Source: Flavobacteria bacterium BBFL7 (GTDB lineage Bacteria; Bacteroidota; Bacteroidia; Flavobacteriales; Flavobacteriaceae). From it: a stretch of 64,000 nt of DNA. The notes below the pieces were generated by a model. That model saw only the letters and a program-made list of their open reading frames with translations, searched no databases and was not told the origin of the DNA. The position numbers and the translations under genes are program-made. Position 1 is the stretch's first letter. Every line of letters starts with the position of its first letter. Location: NCBI GenBank assembly GCA_000153385.1, contig CH672374.1, forward strand, positions 1,304,544 to 1,368,543, given 5' to 3'. Shown in pieces: positions 34,558 through 43,442 of the stretch.

Positions 34558-35814
34558 ATGAAGTCGTTTTTAATTTCAGTCTTTACAACACTATCCGTTG
34601 TTTTTATCGCTCACTCGCAAACATTAGAAGATCTAGTAATTGATCCAGATTACATTAAGTCTGTTACATTCAATAAAAATCCAGAGTATATGTTACCTGT
34701 TTTCCAGATGGGAGAAACTATAGCTTTAGAATTTGATGACGTCATAGGCGATGAGGCAGATTACTATTACCAGTTCGAGCACTATGATTATAACTGGCAA
34801 CCTAGTCGTTTATTTAAAAATGAGTTTCTAGACGGTATTGATGACATGCGCATCTTTGACTACCGTAATTCTTTTACCACTTTACAATCTTTTTCACATT
34901 ACACTTTATCGATACCCAATCAATTTACGCGTGGTTTTAAGGTAAGTGGCAATTACATGATTCACATTTACAATGACAACAGAGAACTCGTTTTTTCAAG
35001 AAAATTTATGATCATGGAAGAAAAAGCTCAAGTTGGTGTAGAAATTAAAAGAGCAAGAGATATTAAATATATTAATACACAGCAAAGAGTTCAATATACT
35101 GTAGACTCTCAAGAAATTAACTTCATTAATCCAGCTGATAATCTGAAAACAGTTATTATACAAAATTCAGACATCCAGACCGCTCTTTATGATATTAAAC
35201 CACAATTTAATTTAGGTAACAGGCAAGAATACAGGTACGATACAGAAACCTCTTTCTGGGCAGGAAACGAATATTTAAATTTTGAAAACAGAGATTTCAG
35301 GTCACCTAATCAAAACATAGATTATGTACGCAAGAAAGATTTATATGAAGCATATCTTTTTGTACACAAACCTCGTTACGGTAATGAATACACTTTTTTC
35401 CCAGATATTAATGGAAACTATCTAGTGACCACATTAGACAATGAAGACAACGCTGTTCAAGCAGAATATGTAAACATCCACTTCTCACTTTTACCAGCTT
35501 TTAATCTACCACCAGATGCAAGTATTTATGTGATGGGAAATTATAATGCTTTTCAATTACAACCTGAAAACCAACTTATCTACAACGAGAAAAGAGGCAT
35601 GTACGAAGCTACAATTCTTCTAAAACAAGGTTTCTATAACTATAGATACACCGTAGTGTATGATAACGGAGAACAAGATCCAGGATTCATATCAGGAAAT
35701 TTATGGCAAACAGAAAACATTTACACTGTTCTTGCTTATTATCGTGAACCAGGTGGTCGTTATGATCGATTAATAGGTCAAGGCGCAGGAAGCAGTGAGG
35801 ATATTAGGAATTAG
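34558..35814 (+). CDS. Type IX secretion system plug protein (DUF5103)
   Basis: A signal peptide (about 1-20, ending AHSQ) precedes the DUF5103 fold. Early YYYQFEHYDYNW and RDIKYINTQQRVQYTV blocks and a late C-terminal beta domain with FYNYRYTVVYDNG are typical. In Flavobacterium johnsoniae this protein was identified as the Plug that closes the periplasmic end of the SprA translocon. At 418 residues it is normal. It diverges from nqrA and lies 27 nt before a DUF3667 gene. Confidence 0.85.
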   Translation: MKSFLISVFTTLSVVFIAHSQTLEDLVIDPDYIKSVTFNKNPEYMLPVFQMGETIALEFDDVIGDEADYYYQFEHYDYNWQPSRLFKNEFLDGIDDMRIFDYRNSFTTLQSFSHYTLSIPNQFTRGFKVSGNYMIHIYNDNRELVFSRKFMIMEEKAQVGVEIKRARDIKYINTQQRVQYTVDSQEINFINPADNLKTVIIQNSDIQTALYDIKPQFNLGNRQEYRYDTETSFWAGNEYLNFENRDFRSPNQNIDYVRKKDLYEAYLFVHKPRYGNEYTFFPDINGNYLVTTLDNEDNAVQAEYVNIHFSLLPAFNLPPDASIYVMGNYNAFQLQPENQLIYNEKRGMYEATILLKQGFYNYRYTVVYDNGEQDPGFISGNLWQTENIYTVLAYYREPGGRYDRLIGQGAGSSEDIRN

Positions 35815-35841
35815 ATATCTTTACGTCTACCAACTAACTTT

Positions 35842-36987
35842 ATGAAACCTACCGTACGATCACTAGCAAAATACAGAGGCAATAAATGCCTTAACTGTGG
35901 GACACCACTAGATATCGTAGACAAGTACTGTCATCAATGTGGTCAACTCAACACAACCAAGAGATTAGCGTTAAAAGATTTTTTTACAGAGTTTTTTGCA
36001 AACTTTATTGCTTATGACTCTAGAGTGTGGCGCACTATAACGCACATTCTTATAAAACCAGGATATGTTACAGAGCAATATTGTAATGGTAAACGAACTG
36101 AGTATGCAAATCCGTTTCGGTTTTTTCTAACCGTAAGCATTGTCTTCTTTTTACTGCTTCAACTAGCCATTCAATTCTCTGATACCTCGCACCTTAAAAG
36201 TCAAAAAAGTAATAATGCAGGAATTTTTAATGTGAGTATAGATTCTACTACACAAAACAAAGCAGAGCTGATTGAGCTCATTAAAAATCAGCAAGACAGC
36301 TTAGGTGACAATCAAAATTTTTATCAAAAATTAGCGATTGACAAAGCTATCGAAGAAATTGAGAAGGACACAACCACTTTAAACATAGGTCGCACCTACT
36401 ACACACAAGAAAAACTTGATGATCAAAGCTACCTTTCAAAATACTTCAGTCAAGTAACGGATTATGCAAATTTCTATGGTAATCATCCTTCAAAGAACAC
36501 CAGTGAAGCATTAAATGAATTAGGACATCGACTAGATAATCAAAATATCACCAGATATAACAAAGCAAAAAAATTCAGTAACTTAACAGATCAACCTGTT
36601 GAGATGATCAACATTATACTTCCTAAGGTGCCGTTGTTTTTATTTTTCTTTGCTCCTTTTATGAGTCTATTCTTCTGGTTGATTTATGCACGAGGCAAAT
36701 GGAATTATATGGAACACATGGTTTTTAATTTTCATCTTTTAACCTTTGTCTTCCTGATACTTTATCTGATCATCGCAGAAAAATCTTTTACAGGTACTAG
36801 CATAATCGCATCACTATTTTTTGGCATTATAGGACCTTTATATCTCTACAAATCCATGCGCAAGTTTTACAAACAAGGTAGATTTAAGACTATTTTAAAG
36901 TTTCTATTTATAAATTTTGTATTTTTCGTATTATTATTGGTAAGCAGCACATTGTTTATGTTAGGAAGTATTTTTCTAAGTATTTAA
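35842..36987 (+). CDS. DUF3667 membrane protein with N-terminal zinc ribbon
   Basis: A zinc ribbon with two C-x2-C pairs (CLNCG, residues 16-20, and CHQCG, 30-34) is followed by the DUF3667 signature W-R-T-I-T-H-I-L-I-K-P-G-Y. A first membrane helix lies at about 93-110, then a 150-residue soluble insertion, and then four helices (about 258-380). Function is unknown for the family. Its location between the T9SS plug and apaG is probably incidental, but the same-strand spacing is compatible with an operon. Confidence 0.83.
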   Translation: MKPTVRSLAKYRGNKCLNCGTPLDIVDKYCHQCGQLNTTKRLALKDFFTEFFANFIAYDSRVWRTITHILIKPGYVTEQYCNGKRTEYANPFRFFLTVSIVFFLLLQLAIQFSDTSHLKSQKSNNAGIFNVSIDSTTQNKAELIELIKNQQDSLGDNQNFYQKLAIDKAIEEIEKDTTTLNIGRTYYTQEKLDDQSYLSKYFSQVTDYANFYGNHPSKNTSEALNELGHRLDNQNITRYNKAKKFSNLTDQPVEMINIILPKVPLFLFFFAPFMSLFFWLIYARGKWNYMEHMVFNFHLLTFVFLILYLIIAEKSFTGTSIIASLFFGIIGPLYLYKSMRKFYKQGRFKTILKFLFINFVFFVLLLVSSTLFMLGSIFLSI

Positions 36988-36990
36988 TCT

Positions 36991-37377
36991 ATGATTCAAC
37001 AAGTTACAAGAGGAATTAAAATCTCTGTACAAACCAGTTTTGAAGGCACATTTTATAAAAACTATAAGATGAACTTCGCCTTTGGCTATATTATTACCAT
37101 AGAAAATCAAAGCAAAAACTCTGTTCAACTAACTTCTCGCCATTGGAAAATCAAAGATAGTCTCAGTAAAACTGAGCACGTAGATGGCGAAGGTGTTATA
37201 GGTCAGAAACCGGTCATCAAGCCTGGCGAGTCGCACACTTATCAGAGCGGTTGCCTTCTTTCATCACCCTTTGGCAACATGAGTGGTTATTATTCCATGG
37301 TTGATTTTGCAACGACTAAAAAGTTTGGCGTTGTTATTCCTGCTTTTAAACTTAGTGCGCCTTTTGCACTTAATTAA
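36991..37377 (+). CDS. apaG: ApaG domain protein
   Basis: A 128-residue fibronectin-like fold of the ApaG/DUF525 family. The conserved FGYIITIENQSKNSVQLTSRHWKI and HVDGEGVIGQKPVIKPGESHTYQSGC, then a GxMSGYY block, are all present. In enterobacteria it affects Co2+ resistance and Mg2+ efflux, but the biochemical activity is unclear. It begins 3 nt after the upstream stop, indicating cotranscription. Confidence 0.92.
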   Translation: MIQQVTRGIKISVQTSFEGTFYKNYKMNFAFGYIITIENQSKNSVQLTSRHWKIKDSLSKTEHVDGEGVIGQKPVIKPGESHTYQSGCLLSSPFGNMSGYYSMVDFATTKKFGVVIPAFKLSAPFALN

Positions 37378-37389
37378 TTCTACTTCCGC

Positions 37390-37399
37390 TTTCGCGAAA
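37390..37399. repeat. Palindromic repeat core (intergenic, apaG / pruA)
   Basis: A complete 14-mer 12 nt after the apaG stop codon. Confidence 0.9.
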
Positions 37400-37511
37400 G
37401 CGTCTTTAAACATACCTCTTTCTAGATTAAGAATTCTTTAGGCTATAATAGGTTTATAAAACAAGCTATTATTTGTAATTTCACGCCCGAATTAAAAAAT
37501 AAAATCACATC

Positions 37512-39140
37512 ATGGGAAAAGGATTTTTCAAAGTCCCAGTTGCTGTAAATGAGCCTATTAAAACCTATGCTCCAGGAACTGTAGAAAGAGATCAAGTGCT
37601 AGCAGCTTACAAAGAATTGTGGAATGCAAACACAGAAGTACCGCTATATATTAATGGAAAAGAAGTTAGAACTGGCGATACTGCAGCAATTAGACCACCA
37701 CATGACCACCAGCATGTAGCAGGAACTTATCACAGAGGTGGAAAAAAGGAAGTTCAAGAGGCTATTGCAACAGCTATAGAAGCTCGTAAAACATGGTCAC
37801 AATTGCCATGGGAACAACGCGCTGGCATCTTTTTAAAAGCAGCAGAACTTATCGCAGGTCCTTATAGGGCTCGTATTAACGCTGCTACAATGATTAATCA
37901 ATCTAAAACCATTTTTCAGGCAGAGATTGATTCGGCTTGTGAATTAATAGATTTTTTAAGGTTTAATGTGCAGTATATGACTGAAATATATGCTGAGCAA
38001 CCAGAATCTACATCGGGCGCATGGAATAGATTAGAATACAGGCCTCTTGAAGGATTTGTTTATTGTATATCACCATTTAACTTTACCGCTATTGCTGGTA
38101 ACTTACCTGCAAGTGCAGCTCTAATGGGGAATGTGTGTGTATGGAAACCTAGTGATCATCAAATGCTGAGTGCTCAAGTAATTGTTGAAGTATTCAGAGA
38201 AGCTGGTGTACCGGATGGAGTAATCAACATGGTAAATGCTGATCCAGTTATGATGACTGACGAGGTTATGACCCATCCAGATTTCTCTGGTGTGCACTTT
38301 ACAGGCTCAACTTCGGTATTTAGAAGCTTATGGACTAAAGTTGGAGAAAATATTAACAATTATAAAACCTATCCTAAAATTGTAGGAGAAACTGGTGGTA
38401 AAGACTTTATAGTAGCTCATAGTAGCGCAGTCCCTGCACAAGTGGCCACTGCTATTGTTAGAGGTGCATTTGAATTCCAAGGTCAAAAATGTAGTGCTGC
38501 ATCTCGTGCTTACATACCACAAAGTATGTGGTCAGAAGTTGAAAATCTAATTAGAACTGACGTAGAAAGTTTTAAAATGGGATCTCCAGAAGACATGAGT
38601 AATTTTATTACAGCTGTGATTCACGAAGGTTCATTTGATAAACTTGCTAAGTATATTGACGGAGCAAAAAACGATTCTAATGCAGATGTCGTTATCGGTG
38701 GAAATTATGATAAATCTAAAGGATGGTTTGTAGACCCAACCGTTATCGTAACAACTGACCCTAAATATGTTACTATGGAAACGGAATTATTTGGTCCTGT
38801 AATAACAATTTACATCTATGAAGATGATAAATATGCTGAAATGCTAGAACTAGTTGATGAAACTAGCGAATATGCATTGACAGGTGCTATATTAGGTCAA
38901 GATCGTTATGCTGTATCACAAGCAACTACAGCTTTAGAGAATTGTGCAGGTAACTTCTATATCAATGATAAATGTACAGGTGCTGTGGTTGGTCAACAAC
39001 CTTTTGGTGGTGCGCGTGCATCTGGAACTAATGACAAAGCTGGTTCTAAATTAAATCTATTACGTTGGGTTTCTCCACGTATGATTAAAGAAACTTTTGT
39101 AACTCCAACAGATTATAGATATCCTTTCCTAGGAGAATAA
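37512..39140 (+). CDS. pruA: L-glutamate gamma-semialdehyde (1-pyrroline-5-carboxylate) dehydrogenase
   Basis: NAD-dependent ALDH4-type enzyme that oxidises the proline-catabolism intermediate to glutamate. Asn190 (SPFN), Glu293 (VGETGGKD) and nucleophile Cys327 (GQKCSAASR) are present. The length of 542 and the ending RWVSPRMIKETFVTP are typical of the monofunctional (non-PutA) form. The proline dehydrogenase partner is not in this window. Two terminators follow. Confidence 0.96.
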   Translation: MGKGFFKVPVAVNEPIKTYAPGTVERDQVLAAYKELWNANTEVPLYINGKEVRTGDTAAIRPPHDHQHVAGTYHRGGKKEVQEAIATAIEARKTWSQLPWEQRAGIFLKAAELIAGPYRARINAATMINQSKTIFQAEIDSACELIDFLRFNVQYMTEIYAEQPESTSGAWNRLEYRPLEGFVYCISPFNFTAIAGNLPASAALMGNVCVWKPSDHQMLSAQVIVEVFREAGVPDGVINMVNADPVMMTDEVMTHPDFSGVHFTGSTSVFRSLWTKVGENINNYKTYPKIVGETGGKDFIVAHSSAVPAQVATAIVRGAFEFQGQKCSAASRAYIPQSMWSEVENLIRTDVESFKMGSPEDMSNFITAVIHEGSFDKLAKYIDGAKNDSNADVVIGGNYDKSKGWFVDPTVIVTTDPKYVTMETELFGPVITIYIYEDDKYAEMLELVDETSEYALTGAILGQDRYAVSQATTALENCAGNFYINDKCTGAVVGQQPFGGARASGTNDKAGSKLNLLRWVSPRMIKETFVTPTDYRYPFLGE

Positions 39141-39161
39141 TCATTTGAGGTTTTAAATAGT

Positions 39162-39191
39162 AAAAGCCACGTCTATTGACGTGGCTTTTTT
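39162..39191 (+). terminator. pruA terminator
   Basis: AAAAGCCACGTC (39162-39173) pairs with GACGTGGCTTTT (39178-39189) around TATT and is followed by further T residues. Confidence 0.92.
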
Positions 39192-39242
39192 ATTCTACAA
39201 ACATTCATAAACCTATGATGAATCAGAATATTTGAAGCATAA

Positions 39243-39270
39243 AAAAAGCGCTCTACATAGAGCGCTTTTT
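39243..39270 (-). terminator. Terminator for the Omp28 gene (bidirectional symmetry)
   Basis: AAAAAGCGCTCTA (39243-39255) pairs with TAGAGCGCTTTTT (39258-39270) around CA. It ends 28 nt from the Omp28 stop codon and can work on both strands. Confidence 0.92.
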
Positions 39271-39297
39271 AAAATCTATTAATAAAATTTATTACTA

Positions 39298-40332
39298 CTA
39301 ATCAAAATCTTTATTAGTTCCAACAGCGGCCTTTTGCACATTTACAACTTCACCAGTTGCATCTACAACAAATGCAACAACATCCCAGTCAGTAGAATTT
39401 GCAGAGGCACTAGCTGATAAATCAACACTATAAACTCCACCACCTACTTGCTGATCAGCTGGAATCACATCTCCAAAAATATCAGTAAAAGAAGCTCTTA
39501 AAATATCGTTATGAACAAAATTAGGTATTGAACTTCCTCCTCCAAAATTATTGGTATAATTTGTTTGTGCTTCAACGACTCCATTTTCTAAAAGCACAAC
39601 AACTAGCTTCATACCAGATTGATCTAAATCAAATCCTACTTTCACTGTAGCATTTACTGTAGAACCAGAAACAGAAGAGTTAATAGCTAAACCAACAGGC
39701 TTCACCGTAGTTAACAATTGCATAGGCTGGCCTATATTCATTGCATCACCACTAACAGACGCCCAACGAGCATCTCTATTTAAGATACCTGTAGGGAATC
39801 CTGTTACACCAAATTGAGACCTCATATTAGCTTCTAATGGAAAAACCATAGAATCACCATTATGTACAGCTACTGCTATAACATCTTCACCACCAGACAT
39901 GTTGTGAACATCAATAATTCCTTGAGAAATGCGTGGACACCATCCACACCATGCACCTGTATAATCTTCAATTAACGCTTTAGTTGTATAAGAAGGATTA
40001 ATTACATCAACGCTTACTGTATTAGAAGTATCACTACCTAAGGTTGCTTGTACACTTTTTGAACCTATACCTGTTAATATAGCTGAGCTTCCAGTTATAG
40101 CAGTTCCGTCAACGGTTATAACTGCCTGAGCGCTCACATTAGCTCCGTTAGCATCTCTAACGGTAAAATTAACTAGAGTATTATCGTAAACTCTAGTCTT
40201 ACTAGATTCTAAAGTTACACCATTAGTACCACCATTGTTTCCTCCTCCATCATCAGTTGAATTTGAAGAACATGAGCTTATTCCTATCGCTAGAAATAAC
40301 ATCATCATTTTTAAAAAGTTTGCTGTTTTCAT
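39298..40332 (-). CDS. Omp28-related outer membrane lipoprotein with a CGWC thioredoxin motif
   Basis: From the ATG at 40332, a lipobox ISSC (Cys21) is followed by a Gly/Asn-rich linker, an Ig-like domain (about 40-115) and an Omp28-type thioredoxin-like domain with active site AWCGWCP (Cys129, Cys132). A second possible start is the ATG at 40350. A GTG at 40383 is ruled out because the promoter box lies after it. Function is unknown. The neighbouring TlpA and DUF6029 genes recur with it, from memory, in this class. Confidence 0.85.
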   Translation of the reverse strand: MKTANFLKMMMLFLAIGISSCSSNSTDDGGGNNGGTNGVTLESSKTRVYDNTLVNFTVRDANGANVSAQAVITVDGTAITGSSAILTGIGSKSVQATLGSDTSNTVSVDVINPSYTTKALIEDYTGAWCGWCPRISQGIIDVHNMSGGEDVIAVAVHNGDSMVFPLEANMRSQFGVTGFPTGILNRDARWASVSGDAMNIGQPMQLLTTVKPVGLAINSSVSGSTVNATVKVGFDLDQSGMKLVVVLLENGVVEAQTNYTNNFGGGSSIPNFVHNDILRASFTDIFGDVIPADQQVGGGVYSVDLSASASANSTDWDVVAFVVDATGEVVNVQKAAVGTNKDFD

Positions 40333-40365
40333 TGGTTTATTTTTTAACATTATATTATGGAACTC

Positions 40366-40373
40366 CAAATATA
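40366..40373 (-). promoter_or_regulatory. -7 box of the Omp28 gene
   Basis: TATATTTG on the minus strand matches TAnnTTTG. A start near 40359 leaves 9 nt before the 40350 ATG or 27 nt before the 40332 ATG. Confidence 0.55.
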
Positions 40374-40496
40374 ACGTTTTCACAATATTATCCTAATTTA
40401 TGTTAAGGATTCTATAATATGTTGGCTTAGAAAAAAGTCTTTGGCACGATAATTACTTATATTCTTTATATCATTGTAAACCTTAACTAAATTATT

Positions 40497-40976
40497 ATGA
40501 AGAAAATTCTAACTATTATCCTAATTTTTTGTTTCGCTATTGCGAAAGCTCAAACCTCACTACCTGAAATTTCGTTAAAAAACCTTAGCGGTAAAGAAGT
40601 GTCATTAACCTCTTTAAGTGAAGATAAAACTGTTGTGGTATCACTTTGGGCCACATGGTGTGTACCTTGTATCCGCGAATTAGACACTATTGCCGAAGTG
40701 TACGAAGAAATGCAGGAAGAAATTAATTTTGAATTGGTCGCTATATCTGTAGATGATTCTCGTTCAACTCGTAGAGTTAAGCCAGCAGTTATGGGTAAAG
40801 GATGGGAATACACCGTATTACTAGATCCTAACAATGATGTGAGAAGACATTTAGGCAACCCTAATGTTCCACTAACTCTTATTATCAAAAATGGAGAAAT
40901 CGTTTATCGTCATTCAAGTTTCACACCTGGCGCAGAAGATGAACTTTTTGAGAAGTTTAAAGAAATTGCTGGATAA
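40497..40976 (+). CDS. TlpA/ResA-like thioredoxin
   Basis: An exported 159-residue protein: signal peptide about 1-18 (AIAKAQ) and a thioredoxin domain with active site WATWCVPC (Cys55, Cys58), the cis-Pro loop NVPLTLII and AISVDDSRS typical of the TlpA/AhpC-TSA group. It probably reduces or handles periplasmic disulfides. It lies divergent to Omp28 and 40 nt before the DUF6029 gene, which it probably co-transcribes. The coding sequence for its signal peptide contains TTTCGC and GCGAAA four bases apart. Confidence 0.9.
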   Translation: MKKILTIILIFCFAIAKAQTSLPEISLKNLSGKEVSLTSLSEDKTVVVSLWATWCVPCIRELDTIAEVYEEMQEEINFELVAISVDDSRSTRRVKPAVMGKGWEYTVLLDPNNDVRRHLGNPNVPLTLIIKNGEIVYRHSSFTPGAEDELFEKFKEIAG

Positions 40977-41016
40977 GAATCCATAAAAACAGCCAAAACA
41001 ACCAATTCACTTTACA

Positions 41017-42648
41017 ATGAAAAAATTTTTAATAGCACTAGTAGCTCTAACTACTATGCAAATCACTATTGCACAAAACAACAGAGGTACATTTTCAGGA
41101 GGCTTTGAATCCAACAGTCAATGGTATCAAGACGATGATGGATTAGGCACTTTTGCACCACAAGATCAACTGCGTTCTAATAACTACTTTACACTTAGGT
41201 ATTCCTATGATAAGTTTACTGCAGGTATACAATATGAATTATTTGCACCCAATCCGTTACTAGGATATTTTGAAGGTTTTGAGGGCAATGGTATTGGAAC
41301 TTACTACCTTAACTTCAAACATAAAGGTCTAGACATAACAGGTGGTCATTTCTATGATCAATTTGGTAGTGGTCTTGTATATCGTTCTTGGGAAGATCGA
41401 CAATTAGGGATTGATAATTCTATTAGAGGTGTTAGAGTAAAATATGACTTTACAAACTTTTTAAATGCTACTGCATTTACAGGAAATCAGAGAGTAGGTT
41501 TTGAAGTTTCTGAAGGAACTGTTACCGGTATTAATACAGAATTAGATCTATCTACCGCATTAGATTTAGAAACAGGCATTCAAATAGGAGCAAGTTATGT
41601 GAATAGATTTCAGTCTTCTACAAGTCCAGATTTAAATTTCCCCGCAGATGTAGGTGCCTATAGCGCTCGCGCAGACTTAACTTTTAACAAGTTTTTCTTA
41701 GGAGCTGAATATGTTTATAAAGAACAAGATGCTTTTGTTCTTGATGGATTTGTAAGTAATAATAATTATCAAGATGGTAGAGCTCTCTTATTAAATACTG
41801 GATATGCAACTAAAGGCCTAGGAATTAATGCCACATTTAGAGCTGTAGAAAATATGGGGTTCTATTCTGACAGAGAAGCTAGCGGGAATGCCTTTCTAAC
41901 AAACACAATTAATTATGTGCCTGGATATACAAAACAACAAGATTATGCTGTTTCAAATATCTACGTCTACGCTCCACAACCATTTGTATCACCTGGAGAA
42001 GGTAAAGCAGGTGAAATAGGTGGTCAGATCGATGTTTATTACACGGCAAAAAAAGGAAGTACACTAGGTGGGAAATACGGTACTAAATTTGAATTTAACT
42101 ATGCAAATTGGAGCGGTTTAGACGCAACATTTGATGTCGCAAATAACACTTACCAAGCATCTTTACTGAGCAGAAACGAAAAATATTTTGAGGAAGCAAG
42201 TATAGCAGTTAAGAAAAGATTCAGTCGTAATTTTTCGACAATATTTACAGCCGTGCATACAGAATATAACACTACCATTATAGAAGGTAGTGGTGATTTT
42301 TTAAGAGGTGATGCGTTTATAGTAGACGCACTTTACAAACTTGATGGTGGACAAAGTATAAGAATGGATTTACAACATTTAAGCGCAGATGCTGATCGTG
42401 GAAACTGGGCTGCCGCTACTGCAGAGTATGCCTTTAGTCCTTATCTATCCATGTATGTGACTGATTTATACAACTATGACGAAACAGATATTCATTACTA
42501 CTCTTTAGGTGGTAGTTATACTAAAGGGAGAACTCGCGTAGCGATGAATTATGGGCGCCAGCGTGGTGGATTAGTTTGTGTAGGTGGTGTATGCAGATTT
42601 GTGCCAGAAAATACTGGACTCACTTTAAACATCTCGACCAACTTCTAA
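41017..42648 (+). CDS. DUF6029 outer membrane beta-barrel-like protein
   Basis: A signal peptide (about 1-19, ending TIAQ) is followed by alternating amphipathic strands rich in aromatic residues (LRYSYDKFTAGIQYELF, YYLNFKHKGLDITGGHFYDQFGSGLVYRSWEDRQLG) and a terminal LNISTNF strand, which fits an outer membrane barrel. The GFESNSQWYQDDDG start suits the DUF6029 family. Function is unknown, but the family is associated with Omp28 and TlpA-like genes. Confidence 0.8.
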   Translation: MKKFLIALVALTTMQITIAQNNRGTFSGGFESNSQWYQDDDGLGTFAPQDQLRSNNYFTLRYSYDKFTAGIQYELFAPNPLLGYFEGFEGNGIGTYYLNFKHKGLDITGGHFYDQFGSGLVYRSWEDRQLGIDNSIRGVRVKYDFTNFLNATAFTGNQRVGFEVSEGTVTGINTELDLSTALDLETGIQIGASYVNRFQSSTSPDLNFPADVGAYSARADLTFNKFFLGAEYVYKEQDAFVLDGFVSNNNYQDGRALLLNTGYATKGLGINATFRAVENMGFYSDREASGNAFLTNTINYVPGYTKQQDYAVSNIYVYAPQPFVSPGEGKAGEIGGQIDVYYTAKKGSTLGGKYGTKFEFNYANWSGLDATFDVANNTYQASLLSRNEKYFEEASIAVKKRFSRNFSTIFTAVHTEYNTTIIEGSGDFLRGDAFIVDALYKLDGGQSIRMDLQHLSADADRGNWAAATAEYAFSPYLSMYVTDLYNYDETDIHYYSLGGSYTKGRTRVAMNYGRQRGGLVCVGGVCRFVPENTGLTLNISTNF

Positions 42649-42668
42649 ATTTCAACAAATATTAAATA

Positions 42669-42698
42669 AAAAAGACCTCAACAATGAGGTCTTTTTTT
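42669..42698. terminator. Bidirectional terminator between DUF6029 and rsmG
   Basis: AAAAAGACCTCA (42669-42680) pairs with TGAGGTCTTTTT (42685-42696) around ACAA, with A- and T-runs on each side, between convergent genes. Confidence 0.93.
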
Positions 42699-42703
42699 AT
42701 TGA

Positions 42704-43345
42704 TTAAAGTGGAAGGTGAACTACTTTTTTAGTCTCAAAAAATTCTTCCTCAAAATAATCTGGTAACTCATAAATGTAAACTTCAGGAAATGGCTTTAAC
42801 TCTTCGGTTAAATCACCACCTTTAAGATATAGAATTCCATTTTCAATCTCGTGATAACTGTCTTTTCTGATTTTATTGCGAGTCCAGCTTACAAAGTCAG
42901 GCATATTTGTAACGGCACGACTTACTATAAAATCAAACTTACCCTTTACTTTCTCGGCTCTACCATGTTGTGTAGTAACATTTTTTAATTGTAAAGCTTC
43001 TACAACAGTATCTACAACTTTAATCTTCTTCCCGATAGCGTCTATAAGGTGGAAATTTGTTTTAGGAAACATAATAGCAAGAGGTATACCTGGAAAACCT
43101 CCACCAGTTCCTACATCCATTACTCTAGCACCACCTGGCGTGTTAGGCAAGCTTTCGCGAAAGCGTACTACACAAGCTATACCAAGTGAATGAAGTACAT
43201 GTCTAGTATACAATTGATCGATATCTTTTCTAGAGATCACATTAATCTGCGAGTTCCATTCTGCATACAAATCACCTAACTGGGCAAATTGCTCCATTTG
43301 ATGATCTGATAAATGTGGAAAGTAATTTTTTATAATTTGATGCAC
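42704..43345 (-). CDS. rsmG: 16S rRNA (guanine-N7) methyltransferase G
   Basis: RsmG/GidB methylates G527 of 16S rRNA. The SAM motif VMDVGTGGGFPGIPLAI and the N-terminal WNSQINVISRKD and HVLHSLG blocks are diagnostic. I place the start at a GTG at 43345 (MHQIIKNYFPHL); an upstream TTG at 43363 is part of the TATTTTTG promoter box. The palindrome encodes RFRES between HSLGIA and the SAM motif. There, the segment FRESLPNTPGGA seems some 6-7 residues longer than in most homologues, from memory. Confidence 0.93.
   Translation of the reverse strand: MHQIIKNYFPHLSDHQMEQFAQLGDLYAEWNSQINVISRKDIDQLYTRHVLHSLGIACVVRFRESLPNTPGGARVMDVGTGGGFPGIPLAIMFPKTNFHLIDAIGKKIKVVDTVVEALQLKNVTTQHGRAEKVKGKFDFIVSRAVTNMPDFVSWTRNKIRKDSYHEIENGILYLKGGDLTEELKPFPEVYIYELPDYFEEEFFETKKVVHLPL
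43153..43162. repeat. Palindromic repeat core (inside rsmG)
   Basis: A complete 14-mer, read as R-F-R-E-S in a local loop just before the SAM motif. Confidence 0.9.
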
Positions 43346-43360
43346 TGTCAATATTTTGTG

Positions 43361-43368
43361 CAAAAATA
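43361..43368 (-). promoter_or_regulatory. -7 box of rsmG
   Basis: TATTTTTG on the minus strand. A start near 43354 leaves a leader of about 9 nt before the GTG at 43345. Confidence 0.5.
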
Positions 43369-43415
43369 ACGCATTAATAATCTAGTGAAATGAAAGCTAG
43401 CAATTAATGAAATGA

Positions 43416-43423
43416 TATTTTTG
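43416..43423 (+). promoter_or_regulatory. -7 box of the aminotransferase gene
   Basis: TATTTTTG, ending 19 nt before the ATG at 43443. Confidence 0.5.
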
Positions 43424-43442
43424 TAATTCTAACACCAATCCT

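Noticed and set aside
40441-40458. TTGGCACG followed four bases later by TTACT, similar to a sigma-54 promoter, upstream of the TlpA gene
   Set aside because: The -12 element should contain TTGC; here it is TTAC, which removes an essential G, and no enhancer-binding regulator is nearby. Probably chance.
40532-40547. TTTCGC and GCGAAA separated by TATT in the TlpA-like signal sequence
   Set aside because: It resembles the palindromic word but has a four-base spacer and lies in a signal peptide. I do not count it as a copy.
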